Below are positions 23,005 to 34,543 of a stretch of DNA of 64,000 nucleotides, piece after piece. The position numbers and the translations under genes are program-made. The notes beneath the pieces were generated by a model. It was not told the origin of the DNA, did no database searches, and saw nothing but the letters and a program-made list of their open reading frames with translations. The stretch is taken from positions 1,758,501 through 1,822,500 of the forward strand of contig OW285194.1 in NCBI GenBank assembly GCA_935421135.1, written 5' to 3'. The stretch's first letter is position 1. Each line of letters begins with the position of its first letter. Origin of the DNA: Bugulina stolonifera (lineage: Eukaryota; Bryozoa; Gymnolaemata; Cheilostomatida; Bugulidae).

Positions 23005-26000
23005 GTGACGCCAAAAACGTGGTCAGCCACATCAAGACCAGATGTCTTGGCCCCCTGTTGCCTGGCACCAGCGACAGGGGGTTTTATAAAGACAATAGGA
23101 GAGGTAAGTACGACATACAGTGGATATTTTGACAGTGCAAGCCATAAGTCTCAACTGCATGGAGATGAATTGAAACATAGACCCACTTTATCATGTGCAA
23201 CTTTTGCTATTTTAGAGATGTTTGCTGAGGCAGTAGCAAATAGCACTGTTGCCTTTTTTAACAGAGTCCTGGAAGAAGAAAGTAAGTTCATAATTATACG
23301 TTGTCTGTAGTGTAGTATGCTATAGTAAGCGGTAGTATGCTTATACTACAGTGTATAGTATTGTATGCTTATACTACAGTGTATAATATTGTATGCTTAT
23401 ACTACAGTGTACAGTATTGTATGCTTACACTACAGTGTATAGTATTGTATGCTTACACTACAGTGTATAGTATTGTATGCTTACACTACAGTGTATAATA
23501 TTGTATGCTTATACTACAGTGTACAGTATTGTATGCTTACACTACAGTGTATAATATTGTATGCTTACACTACAGTGTATAATATTGTATGCTTACACTA
23601 CAGTGTATAATATTATTGTATGCTTATACTACAGTGTATAATATTGTATGCTTATACTACAGTGTATAGTATTGTATGCTTACACTACAGTGTACAGTAT
23701 TGTATGCTTACACTACAGTGTATAATATTGTATGCTTATACTACAGTGTATAGTATTGTATGCTTACACTACAGTGTACAGTATTGTATGCTTACACTAC
23801 AGTGTATAGTATTGTATGCTTATACTACAGTGTATAGTATTGTATGCTTACACTACAGTGTATAATATTGTATGCTTATACTACAGTGTATAATATTGTA
23901 TGCTTACACTACAGTGTATAATATTGTATGCTTATACTACAGTGTATAGTATTGTATGCTTACACTACAGTGTACAGTATTGTATGCTTACACTACAGTG
24001 TATAGTATTGTATGCTTATACTACAGTGTATAGTATTGTATGCTTACACTACAGTGTATTATATTGTATGCTTATATTACAGTGTATAGTATTGTATGCT
24101 TACACTACAGTGTATAGTATTGTATGCTTATACTACAGTGTATAGTATTGTATGCTTACACTACAGTGTATAATATTGTATGCTTATACTACAGTGTATA
24201 GTATTGTATGCTTACACTACAGTGTATAGTATTGTATGTTTATACTACAGTGTATAGTATTGTATGCTTACACTACAGTGTACAGTATTGTATGCTTATA
24301 CTACAGTGTATAGTATTGTATGCTTATACTACAGTGTATAGTATTGTATGCTTACACTACAGTGTATTATATTGTATGCTTATATTACAGTGTATAGTAT
24401 TGTATGCTTACACTACAGTGTATAGTATTGTATGCTTATACTACAGTGTATAGTATTGTATGCTTACACTACAGTGTATAATATTGTATGCTTATACTAC
24501 AGTGTATAGTATTGTATGCTTACACTACAGTGTACAGTATTGTATGCTTACACTACAGTGTATAGTATTGTATGCTTACACTACAGTGTATAATATTGTA
24601 TGCTTATACTACAGTGTATAGTATTGTATGCTTACACTACAGTGTATAGTATTGTATGCTTATACTTCAGTGTATAGTATTGTATGTTTATACTACAGTG
24701 TATAGTATTGTATGCTTATACTACCATGTATAGTATTGGATGCTTATACTACAGTGTATAATATTGTATGCTTATACTACAGTGTATAGTATTGTATGTT
24801 TATGAACTTGTTATAGCATTGATGTAGTTGCCTGTGATAACACTACACAACTTACAGAACAATAGAAATAATCAGCTGTGAGTTGTGTTCTCCTACAGTA
24901 TATGTTTCCTGTAGCAGTTCTACATGGATGTTTCCAAACCAGCTGCTCGACATATTGTATTGGAGTTGTCTCTTCATGTACACCTCCATGTGATCGTGTA
25001 GTTTCTTCACCCAAACTTAGGTTTCTCTAATATTAACCAAATCATCATGTGGGATCAAATGGTCTATTTGTTCCTTAGTCTCACAATGTTTAGATGTTAA
25101 CCTTAACTCAACCACATATCCATCAATATATTCTCCTTCTGTTTACAAGGGATTTAGACTAGCGTCCGGGATTTAATTTAGATAGCTGAGTATTTAGTGT
25201 GTGTCTTGTTTGTGTTTCTAGGATACATGCAAGAAAGACTGATTAGCATGGGAGTGGAGCTCACCACTGCTCCTAAGTTGTGTGAGTAAATTGTATACTG
25301 AGATAAACACTGCTATGACAATTACATTAACCTACCTGGTCTTCCCCTTCTGCTGTTGACTGGATGATTACTTGTATTATACTAGTGAGACTTCCCAGTA
25401 GTAATGAGTGGCCATTTTCCTCTGTCTCACCACTATCATAGATGATAATATACAATACCTTAGTTACTCCTGTTGCAGGTAATAGGTGGTCACATGACTG
25501 TATACTTATTGAATGTATAGGTACAATATCAGTTGTTCAGTGAACACACTATAATGATATGTCTGTCTGTTATGATGCTCTTATGTAGTCATATAATATT
25601 ATTTTTAGTATCAGTACAGGTAGAGATAGCTTCAGCCTGTACTACAAAGGAGCAGTGGTGGCTCGCGGAGTATACGGAACAACATCCAAAGTGTTCCATC
25701 TCAAGTGAAATACGTAAGTTTATTCACATGTTATACTTCTCTTAGGAAGATCAAAGGCATATGATTATATCAGGTACATACATCATGTATCTTCTATTTG
25801 ATGGGACAGGCTTGAGAAAGTGAATACTTAACCTATTTGAATTGAATATTTTCGCAATTCATTAAAAACATTACAAAACCACTATATTCTGTCATGTTGA
25901 CATTGTAGTACCAGTAGAAGTGGAGAGAGCAGCATGCTCTGGTGACTCATGTCAACCCTTCTCTCCTGAGATAACGGAGAGACGGGTCCACCATGGCCCA

Positions 26001-26316
26001 TCTGTAAGTCACAGCTATTAGTAATAATAATTGTTACCTCAGCATTAGTTTGATGCTGTGTTTGTTAGTCTAAAATACAGTTATCTGATCTGTGTTGTAT
26101 GTTACCTATTGATGGACAAATGATGACATGGATATTCTCTAACTAATATACAGTCAATGTGTGTAACAGTAACAGCATATGATAAGTTCGGCCTGCATAC
26201 ACAAAAGTACACTTTGTTTGATTATATTGTAGAGTAAGATCCCATGGGTCATCGGAGCGGTAGTAGGGGTCGGTGCTGCCTACGCAGCTTTTAATCTTTG
26301 GAAAAAGTACTGCTAG
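23005..26316 (+). CDS. Last six exons of type I membrane protein gene (B1)
   Basis: Exons: k 23005-23103, l 23216-23281, m 25222-25281, n 25609-25713, o 25909-26003, p 26233-26316. The phases, donors and acceptors match A1. Only a few residues differ from A1 (for example V to A in exon l, R to Q in n, D to G in o). The C-terminal hydrophobic segment and the WKKYC tail are unchanged. The TAG is 26314-26316 and is followed by a donor. All six exons remain open in both lineages, unlike the 5' part. This fits a shortened live gene or chance survival. Confidence 0.7.
23335..24802 (+). repeat. 28-bp intronic minisatellite, expanded (B1)
   Basis: About 52 units of the same 28-mer as in A1, between exons l and m, with more variants (tacact, tacagtat, tataatat) and one 3-bp insertion near 23608. 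Because 28 is not a multiple of 3 and the unit has no stop in any forward frame, it makes long artefactual ORFs. Confidence 0.97.
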
Positions 26317-26933
26317 GGTAAGTACTATATTATATGTTTTACATGTATTTATATTCATAAGATATGAGCACTGTAAATATAGGGTGATTGGTTTGTGTCT
26401 TCTCTCCAAATTGCAGTCAGTGGTGTTATCAATATTCAGTGCCACTACCAACTGTTACTTCCGAATCTATTTTCAGCTACACTAGAAACAAATCTATTGT
26501 CAGTTGCACTGAAAACAATCCGCTGTGTTTTTAATATATTACAGCAGCACCCAATACACACAGCTAAAATGTTAACCAACTAACTTGCAAACCCCTACTA
26601 CACCATGCTGCTCTCTCCACCAATCAGTTCTTAAAGTCGGGCTTAATGGACAGTAATCTGTGTCTATGGTAAGTAAATATGGTACAGAAATGATGTTAGT
26701 TGTTTCTGAAACTGTATGCTAGATGAAATAGAAACCTTTCAGCTGTTAGTTTATTTGGTTTAAGAGAATTTTGTCTGCAAATACTTTTCTGCAAGAAAAG
26801 GTTCAGCATGTCGAGACGGTCTGGTAGAAACATATTTTATATCCGATGGAGAGGAGCTCTCATTTTTGCTTCACGTTACTTCAATATACCTGAAGTAGTA
26901 CAAACATACATGTTCCCACAAATTATTTTCTAG

Positions 26934-29900
26934 TTCCTCGGTGGTAGGATTGGTTCTGGCCCAAACACCTACCACTTATCCAACGGAATTAGATGTGTTG
27001 CTGGAAGTTTCCATGACGAAGGGAGCCGTCAACAGACTAGTCTCTAGTATTTAAGCTACTGAGGAAGGCAGACTATATAATATGTATGTGTTGAGGGACT
27101 TGAACTGGATGTATCAGGGAAGAGCTTTACTGAGGATGACCTGGCTGTGACAAAAGTAAGCTGTGAAAGTACTGCTGACTATTTGTCTTCCGTAACAGCT
27201 GCTGTAATGAAGGATTTGGTCAGTTCTTTGAGGTCTCACACGGTTTTTTTAAAATCTTCGATGAAGGAGACACATTTTCCTTTCGCCAATCATCTGCTAT
27301 GTTACTTCTGAGCAGTCTACAATTTTACCCAATCATCTACTGTGTTGCTACAGGTAAATACCAATGTACACTGTAGAAAGGATTACTGTTATAAAGATAA
27401 CTAGTGCGAGCCAGACTGAAATGAATGAGAGAATTCTTCATGAGCATCGGACGATTTGTGTTGATCTCAATTGTCTACAGCCTCTTCCTGAAATGTGTAT
27501 TCGTGAGTATCTCAGTGCAGAGGACTAGATCGTTATCGATACACTTTTGAGTGAATGCAATGTGCTGTACTGTGGTTAATGACAGTGCTCGGTTTAGCTT
27601 CTCTGTAGAGGTAGCATGAGACATGAGAAGTCTAATGTCCCTTCTTTAGTTTTCCTGTCTCAAAATGTTGTCAAATTAACAATGCCCAACATTTAATGTC
27701 CATGAAGTGTGGGATGCAGTCTATGTTTATATTAAATGTCACTAGTGTTCTGTTCATCCTTCATTAAAATGCATAATGATGTACATGTATATCACACAAT
27801 ATGAACTATCAATAATTTACAGAGTAGCAATAGAACTGTGGAGATTCTCTCATTCTAGCATAAACATTGCCTAAGGTTTTAGGGAATATTGCTTGGATTC
27901 TAAAACGCTATCTTCCCTTGAAATTTTTATTAATTAATGTTTGGAATCTTGCCCCAAAACTGTTGTTTTGTTCTTCGTCTACAGATTATGTATGTCTAAC
28001 CATTGTATTATCCAGGTACTCGGATGGTGGGCTGTTTGTGGCCCGAACACCTACTACTCCAACAGATACACTTGTATTTCTGAAAGTTTCCTGGTGAAAT
28101 ATCAGATGTGGTGGAAAACAGGCTATGTCCCTCCTGTAATCCCTCTGTAATCTCTCTGCTGACAGCTATTGCAATGGGAGGCTCGGTGAGTCTGACTATC
28201 ACAAAGTTTATTAAAAGAATCGATGTAAAACGGACAGCCTTCAACTGGCCAACCATCTGCTGTGTTTCCTGTGCACAGTCAACAGTATCAACCAATCATA
28301 TGCTCTCTTGCTACAGGTCAGTGTAAATGTAGAAAAGAGTGTTGTTATAAAGATAAGTATGGCCAGACTGACTGGTACGACTGTGAAGATTCTTCATGTG
28401 AGACTTAGACGTCTTGTGTTGACTAAAATTGACTACAATCATCTGGAACTTGTATACGTAAGTATCTCAGTGTAAACAGTCTGATTTTTATCCATATTAT
28501 TATCTCAAAATGAATGGAATTTAGTTCACCGCCTCTAACGAACATTCTCTGTTTAGCATATCACTCTAGCGGTAGAACATGTCACTAGAAATACCAAGCC
28601 TCATCTTGAGCTGTCTTCGCTCGAAAGTCATTTCAAGAATGATGAGACTGGAAAACCGATGACGTACAATCATGAAAACTTTATTCATGGCTAATTTAGT
28701 TTACTTGCTTGGTCATACTACCTGCATTCCCAGATCAGGTTTCCTAGTAGTAGCAATGCCGCTAGCAAGGCTGATAGTTCACCACTGTTAATGCAGACCT
28801 TCTAGTCAGTTCTTATCAGTTGTTAACTCTCCTATTATGCAATGTGATTCATAGTGCAAGTTGTCTTCTCATGGTATTATTTCAATAGTGGAAACATAAC
28901 TCCCCACTAGTTGTCAAATTCATTTTAGTACTCAACATATAATCCGGCTACATTGTGCATATTTGTTTTTACATTTGCATTACCACTAGTGTTATTGAAG
29001 CACATAATTAATACAAAACATATAATATAAACTATAAATAACTCACAGAATAGCAATATTGAAACTATGGAAGTTCTTACATTAAAATATAAAAGTTAAT
29101 AGAAGTTCTAGGAAGAATAGCTACTTGTGTTTAAAACCCAGTAACTCATCATCTTGAATTTTCATAATTTAGTGTGTGGTTCCACTAATTGTGTAACTCT
29201 TGGCATTATATTATCCAGTTTCAGCATGTTTATGGCCCAAACATTTGCTGTCAATCCAACTGAGTTATACACGTGTCTGAAAGTTGAGGGATTTACACGA
29301 TGTGTACCATAGGGAAGAGTTGTACTAAGCTGGACTTTACTCTGACAGACTTAACCTATGACATGCTTGTTGATATGTTTGGTGAGTATAAATATTGACC
29401 TTATAGTGTGTTCCAATCAACTGTCAGCCTTTCCAAACTGCAATATTATTCATAATAGAAGTTGTCTACTCATGCTATCAACTCAATAGTGGAAACATAA
29501 CTCCTACTAGTTACAATTGAAACTGCTGAAATTCTCACACAAAAATGAATATAAATGCTCGTCAAAGTTTTAGGAAAAGTAACTGGAATTCTAAAGCACA
29601 GTCTCGACGTGAATTTTCATTAAAATATAGTGTCTTGAATCTTGTCTCAAATTGGAAAATGTTGTCTTTTTCTACGTCCATCTCTCATCTTTGAATTATC
29701 TGTATTATCTGGTAGGAATACTTGATGCACATGTGTTGCTGGAAGCGTCCACAGGTATGATCAGACTGACTGGTACGTGTGTGAAGATTCTTCATGTGAG
29801 AATCAGGCATCTTGTGTTGACCACAATTGACTACAATCATCTGGAACTTTTATTCGTAAGTATCTCAGTGTAAACAGTCTGATTTTTATCCATATTATCT

Positions 29901-30795
29901 CAAAATGAATGGAATTTAGTTCACCGCCTCTAACGAACATTCTCTGTTTAGCATATCACTCTAGCGGTAGAACATGTCACTAGAAATACCAAGCCTCATC
30001 TTGAGCTGTCTTCGCTCGAAAATCATTTCAAGAATGATGTTTGTTAGGGTTTGAGGCTGGAAAACCGATGACGTACAATCATGAAAATTTTATACATGGC
30101 TAATTTAGTTTACTTGCTTGGTCATACTACCTGCATTCCCAGATCAGGTTTCCTAGTAGTGGCAGTGCCGTTAGCGCAAGGCTGATAGCTCACCACTGCT
30201 AATGCAGACCTTCTAGTCAGTTCTTATCAGTTGTTAGCTCCCCTATTATGCAATCTGATTCATAGTGCAAGTTGTCTTCTCATGGTATTATTTCAATAGT
30301 GGAAACATAACTCCCCACTAGTTGTCAAATTCATTGTAGTACTCAACATATAATACGCCTGCATTGTGCATATTTGTTTTTACATTTCCAATACCACTAG
30401 TGTTATTGAAACACATAATTAATGCAAAACATATTATATAAACTATAAATAACTCACAGAATAGCAATATTCAAACTATGGAAGTTCTTACATCAAAATA
30501 TAAAAGTTGATGGAATTTCTAGGAAGAATAGCTACTTGTGTTTAAAACCCAGTAACTCATCATCTTGAATTTTCATGATTTAGTGTGTGGTTCCACAAAT
30601 TGTGTAACTCTTGGCATTACAGTATCCAGTTTCAGCATGTTTATGGCCCAAACATTTGCTGTCAATCCAACGGAGTTATACATGACGTGTCTGAAAGTTG
30701 AGGGATTTCCACGATGTGTACCATAGGGAAGAGTTGTACTAAGCTGGACTTTACTCTGACAGAGTTAACCTACGACATGCTTGCTGAAATGTTTG
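26934..30795 (+). pseudogene. Decayed Cys-rich exon array with internal duplication (B1)
   Basis: Same two exon types as A1. The best type 1 copy (28016-28185) reads VLGWWAVCGPNTYYSNRYTC and stays open through WWKTGYVPPVIPL before a stop. Type 2 at 28317-28457 has TAG, TAA and TGA in frame. The segment from about 28364 recurs 1398 bp later at 29762, giving a second, chimeric type 2 exon (29755 onward, YDQTDWYVCEDSSCENQASC) fused to sequence normally found further downstream. Type 1-like pieces follow at about 29220 and 30630, and the last ends at a gtgagt at 30796. Not functional as it stands. Confidence 0.55.
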
Positions 30796-31690
30796 GTGAG
30801 TATAAATATTAACCTTCTAGTGCATTCCAACCAACTGTCGACTTTTCCACACTACAATATTATTCATATTAGAAGTTGTCTACTCATGGTATCATCCCAA
30901 TAATGGAAACATAACTCCCTACTATTTACAATTGAAACTACTGAAATTCTCACAGGAAAATGAGTATAAAAGCTCGTCAAAGTTTTAGGAAACGTAACTG
31001 GAATTCTAGAACGCAATCTTGTCATTAATTTTTATTAAATTAATAGTGTCTTGAATCTTGTCTCAAGCTGGAAAATGTTGTCTTTTTCTACGTCTATATC
31101 TCTCATTATTGAATAATCTGTATTATCTGGTAGGAATACTTGATGCACATGTGTTGCTGGAAGCGTCCACATGGGAGGCAAAATAATGTCACCAAAGAAG
31201 TCTCTGAGATGCAGTGAGGGAAGAAGACTATGTGTATTGAGGGATTTCCTATGGATGAATTCTAACCAATCTAGCCAATCATATCCTCCCTTACTACTGC
31301 TTAGCTTGCATAATTAGCCAATATGTTATTCCTTTACTACTAACTGGTCGGTGTAGATGTGGAACAGACTACTGTTATGAAGATTAATATTTTGACCTGA
31401 AATAATCGGGGTTTGTATTAATATTGTTGTTTAACGCTTTAGCTGTACTGTGCTTAAATAATAATTCATTGTATCTAAATAAAAATGCCTTTCAGCAAAA
31501 CTCTGTTTCATTTTATTTCATAAATCTATGAAAAAACAAAAGTTGCATTAGTCTTGGTTTGTTTCTTTTACCTCTTTTACCTTGTTCAGTTGCTATGCAG
31601 TAAGCCATACAGTGAACAGTAAACTGTAGACCGTTGAGGTAAAACTCATTTGGAGTTCAAAGTGCATTTGGTATGTCAAAGATGCAACAG
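30796..31690. terminator. Downstream flank with poly(A) signal (B1)
   Basis: Matches A1 12862-13845; AATAAA at 31478-31483. Similarity with the A units stops near 31690 (gatgcaacagttgtc against gatgcaagaggggta). Confidence 0.4.
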
Positions 31691-31714
31691 TTGTCATCTC
31701 TTTCTTAGGGATGT

Positions 31715-31873
31715 TATTCATGTAATCAGTGTAGGTTATACACATAATATATAATATTACAATATACACATAATATAATCAGTGTATGTTATACAATCAT
31801 GTATAATATATGTTATACATATTATAATCAGTGTAAGTTATCCATGTAATCAGTGTATGCTATACATATTATA
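31715..31873 (+). repeat. Degenerate minisatellite, left part
   Basis: Repeats of about 22 bp close to taatcagtgtaagttatacatg, irregular in length. They resume at 32515 after the hAT-like MITE, so the MITE landed inside an existing array. Confidence 0.75.
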
Positions 31874-32514
31874 CAGACATGTGCCAAGCAGACAAATACT
31901 CAAGTCAAGAGTCAAGTAAGAGTATATATTCCCAATTGATAAAAAGTAATTTAGAGTCAACTCATCGGATGAAGCAAGTCAAAAGTAGAGTAAGAGTAAA
32001 TAAACAGCCATTTTAAAAAGTAAAGTAAGAGTCAAGCAACTAGTGCCAAAATGCTAGGGTCAGAGTAGAGTCAAAAGTACAGCGGTATGTCAAAGAGAAT
32101 ACCAATGGGAATTTTGTATAACACAAATTTCTGATGTATACAAGTGTGACAACACACAATAGGTAATACTTAGTGTTAGATCCAATTTTCTGTCAGTTAT
32201 AGTAGTTCTGAGGAACAAAGGCTACTTCAAATTTGCCCTTGTTATAATGGTAGGTCTGTTTATCTATAAGCTTCTCAGCTTCTCTATGGCGGACAAGACT
32301 TATTACATAATTACACCAAACCAATAGAATTATCATTGATAGCTGAGAGATTAGAGTAAAGTAAGAGTCAAGCATCATGCTTTGTAGGAGAGTAGAAGTA
32401 AAAGTCAATTCCCAGCTTTCACACAATACAAAAGCACAAGTCAATTATAAGTAATGAAAAGCTGTTGCTCGAGTTAACTTGAGTCGAGTAAAATGACTCG
32501 AGTGCCCATGTCTG
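31874..32514. mobile_element. hAT-like MITE, 641 bp
   Basis: Starts cagacatgtgcc and ends gcccatgtctg, so the terminal inverted repeat begins CAGACATG as in hAT elements (CAG/CTG ends). It is flanked by a perfect 8-bp direct repeat atattata (31866-31873 and 32515-32522), the hAT-type target duplication. The interior is rich in gagtcaag/agagtaa repeats and carries no transposase. An 83-codon minus-strand frame inside it matches nothing I recognise. It is absent from the A units. Confidence 0.9.
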
Positions 32515-32790
32515 ATATTATAATCAGTGTAAGTTATACATGTAATCAGTGTAAGTTATACACATATAATCAGTGTATGTTATACAATCAAGTATAATCA
32601 GTGTACGTTATACATATTATAACAGTGTACGTTATACATGTAATCAGTGTGTGTTATACATGTAATCAGTGTATGTCATACATGTAGCCAGTGTATGTCA
32701 TGCATTATAATAGTCAGTGTAAGTTATACATGTATAATCAGTGTAAGTTACACAATGTCATGTAATCAGTGTAAGATATACAAGTACATG
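32515..32790 (+). repeat. Degenerate minisatellite, right part
   Basis: Continuation of the taatcagtgtaagttatacatg-like repeats after the MITE, about 11 imperfect units. Confidence 0.8.
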
Positions 32791-33504
32791 TACATATAGT
32801 TTTTGTCGCAATAGTTCAGCAGCAACACACCCAGGTCAATGTTTAGAAGTACATTCAATCTAGAATGTGTAGACAATGAACCAGAGCTAAATCTGATATT
32901 GACAGTTTTAAACTACTTTTCAGGTTTCTGCAAAAGATTGCAGGAGGCAGGAACAGGGGTATCAACTATATAGCCGAGATAGAGTTATCTTCTCCTATGA
33001 CTGCGGCCACGAGTTTTCTTTCATACATATTTCTAAGGATGTAGCACAGAATACAGTTTATGTGACACGCTACTTTCTCCACAACCCAATCAAATAGTCG
33101 GATTGCTATGATTGGCCAATCAACATCTACAATCAAGATGAGTAGCCCCAGGCTTGTAGCTACTGATAATTGCAATTGCATAATCATATTACTACATAGT
33201 ATGGAACTGAGCCGGCTGCAGGGACTACACTAATCTCAGACTGCACTACTTGGAATTTTCTGAAGAGACTGGACTGAACAAGGCACACTTCTACTATCTT
33301 TGCTTACTTCTTCACAACCTCAACCCATAGCTTCCAATAGACAGATGAAAATTATAATAGGCTTCCAAGTTGATTGTTTGTAATGTAAGTAGAGTTCATT
33401 GCTAGATTTGGTGGCTACATGAGTTGGATTGCGATATTAATATTAATATTAATTGATTAATTCTATTCAATTCTTAATTCTAATTCTAAAAATTATTTTT
33501 AGAA
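32791..33504. other. Accessory sequence specific to B1, unassigned
   Basis: Absent from the A units. Contains a 73-codon minus-strand frame at 32966-33187 with no recognisable motif, and an (att)n-rich patch near 33440-33480. No gene or transposon ends identified. Confidence 0.4.
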
Positions 33505-33693
33505 AGTCCACTTAAACTACTGACCAGGGTACTACCATGAAACGAAATATCAACTATTGAATTAAATAAAGAAACAAGGAAATAGTAAAAGGGCAAGTCT
33601 GATAATACTAACCCCAAAATATCTTGTGTTGTCAATCTCAAAAATATTTTTCCTACACGGACAAGAATCAGAACCCAATAGAATAAGAATAAT
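33505..33693 (-). repeat. 189-bp inverted duplication, left arm
   Basis: Reverse complement of 34209-34397 with a single mismatch seen over 189 bp (cac/tac in the middle). The single-copy counterpart in A1 (14372-14555) differs by several percent and small indels, so the two arms are far closer to each other than to A. Confidence 0.93.
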
Positions 33694-33694
33694 T

Positions 33695-33741
33695 ATGTTA
33701 TAAATTATTATTATTTTTAAAATAATAATAATTTATAACAT
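33695..33741. repeat. 47-bp AT-rich palindrome
   Basis: Perfect 23-bp arms (atgttataaattattatta... and its reverse complement) around a single central t. It sits at the inner edge of the left inverted arm and could form a hairpin or cruciform. Confidence 0.92.
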
Positions 33742-33947
33742 ACTTACTTACATCCACTTACATCAATGACGACATTACGCTAGACCGCCTAGGAGGCGGA
33801 AGGGGCGTGCCTCAATTTTTGTACATAAATTATCATATGGACATTGTTCCATATACCATCTCATGGGTAAGATTTGGTTTCAGAGTGGGTACAAGTGGGT
33901 ACCCATGTAGTATTTTAGTATTATTTGTGTTGTTCTTCTGCTAATGT

Positions 33948-34208
33948 TTATTCTTTTTTGAGGTCTCGTATTGTGCGGGGTAGAAAGCTGTTATGGAAAC
34001 AGTTCCCAGTGGCTCTAATAGACCGCGGTTCATTTCTACACTGTGATCTCGTCTGAACTGTTGTCTGAGGTTGTTCCATAATTTCATCACATGATGCACA
34101 GAGAGCAGGATGGGCTTCTTCTCTTGACAGTATATCTAGCAAAAGCTTTACCCGAGAGTTCCTACGTCGGATGTCCAGCTGTTGGAGTTGAAGTTTCTCT
34201 TTGGCCTC
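33948..34208 (-). pseudogene. Non-LTR retrotransposon (LINE) reverse-transcriptase C-terminal fragment
   Basis: The minus-strand frame reads LQLQQLDIRRRNSRVKLLLD... and ends HNSFLPRTIRDLKKE-stop at 33948. The order R-R-x-x-x-R, then a TR, then NSFFPRTIRD-like ending is the familiar thumb/C-terminal end of LINE and related reverse transcriptases. Only about 85 codons remain, without the catalytic YxDD region. The usual W after RTIRD is absent. It lies in the spacer between the two inverted arms and does not occur in A1. Confidence 0.75.
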
Positions 34209-34397
34209 ATTATTCTTATTCTATTGGGTTCTGATTCTTGTCCGTGTAGGAAAAATATTTTTGAGATTGACAATACAAGATATTTTGGGGTTAGTATTAT
34301 CAGACTTGCCCTTTTACTATTTCCTTGTTTCTTTATTTAATTCAATAGTTGATATTTCGTTTCATGGTAGTACCCTGGTCAGTAGTTTAAGTGGACT
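34209..34397 (+). repeat. 189-bp inverted duplication, right arm
   Basis: In the orientation of the ancestral spacer. Similarity to A1 resumes exactly here (attattcttattctattggg) and continues past the arm, so this arm is the resident copy and the left arm at 33505 is the added one. Confidence 0.93.
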
Positions 34398-34543
34398 AGT
34401 CAGTAGGCCTACTAGTTGTTATGTCAGATCTAGTCTACTTAAGGTGGCCAATTTGAAATAGTTATTATAATATAGGTATAGTTTCTAGTTAATCTTTAGT
34501 AGTGAGGAATGATGATTTGGAAGATTATAATTATAAGACAATA

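Noticed and set aside
23335..24802. Direct repeats that could suggest a CRISPR array or a repetitive protein gene
   Set aside because: Units are contiguous 28-mers with no spacers. The open frames come from a stop-free unit whose length is not a multiple of 3. The array lies in an intron.
32966..33187. 73-codon minus-strand frame in the B1-specific block
   Set aside because: No motif, no related copy and no flanking element ends.
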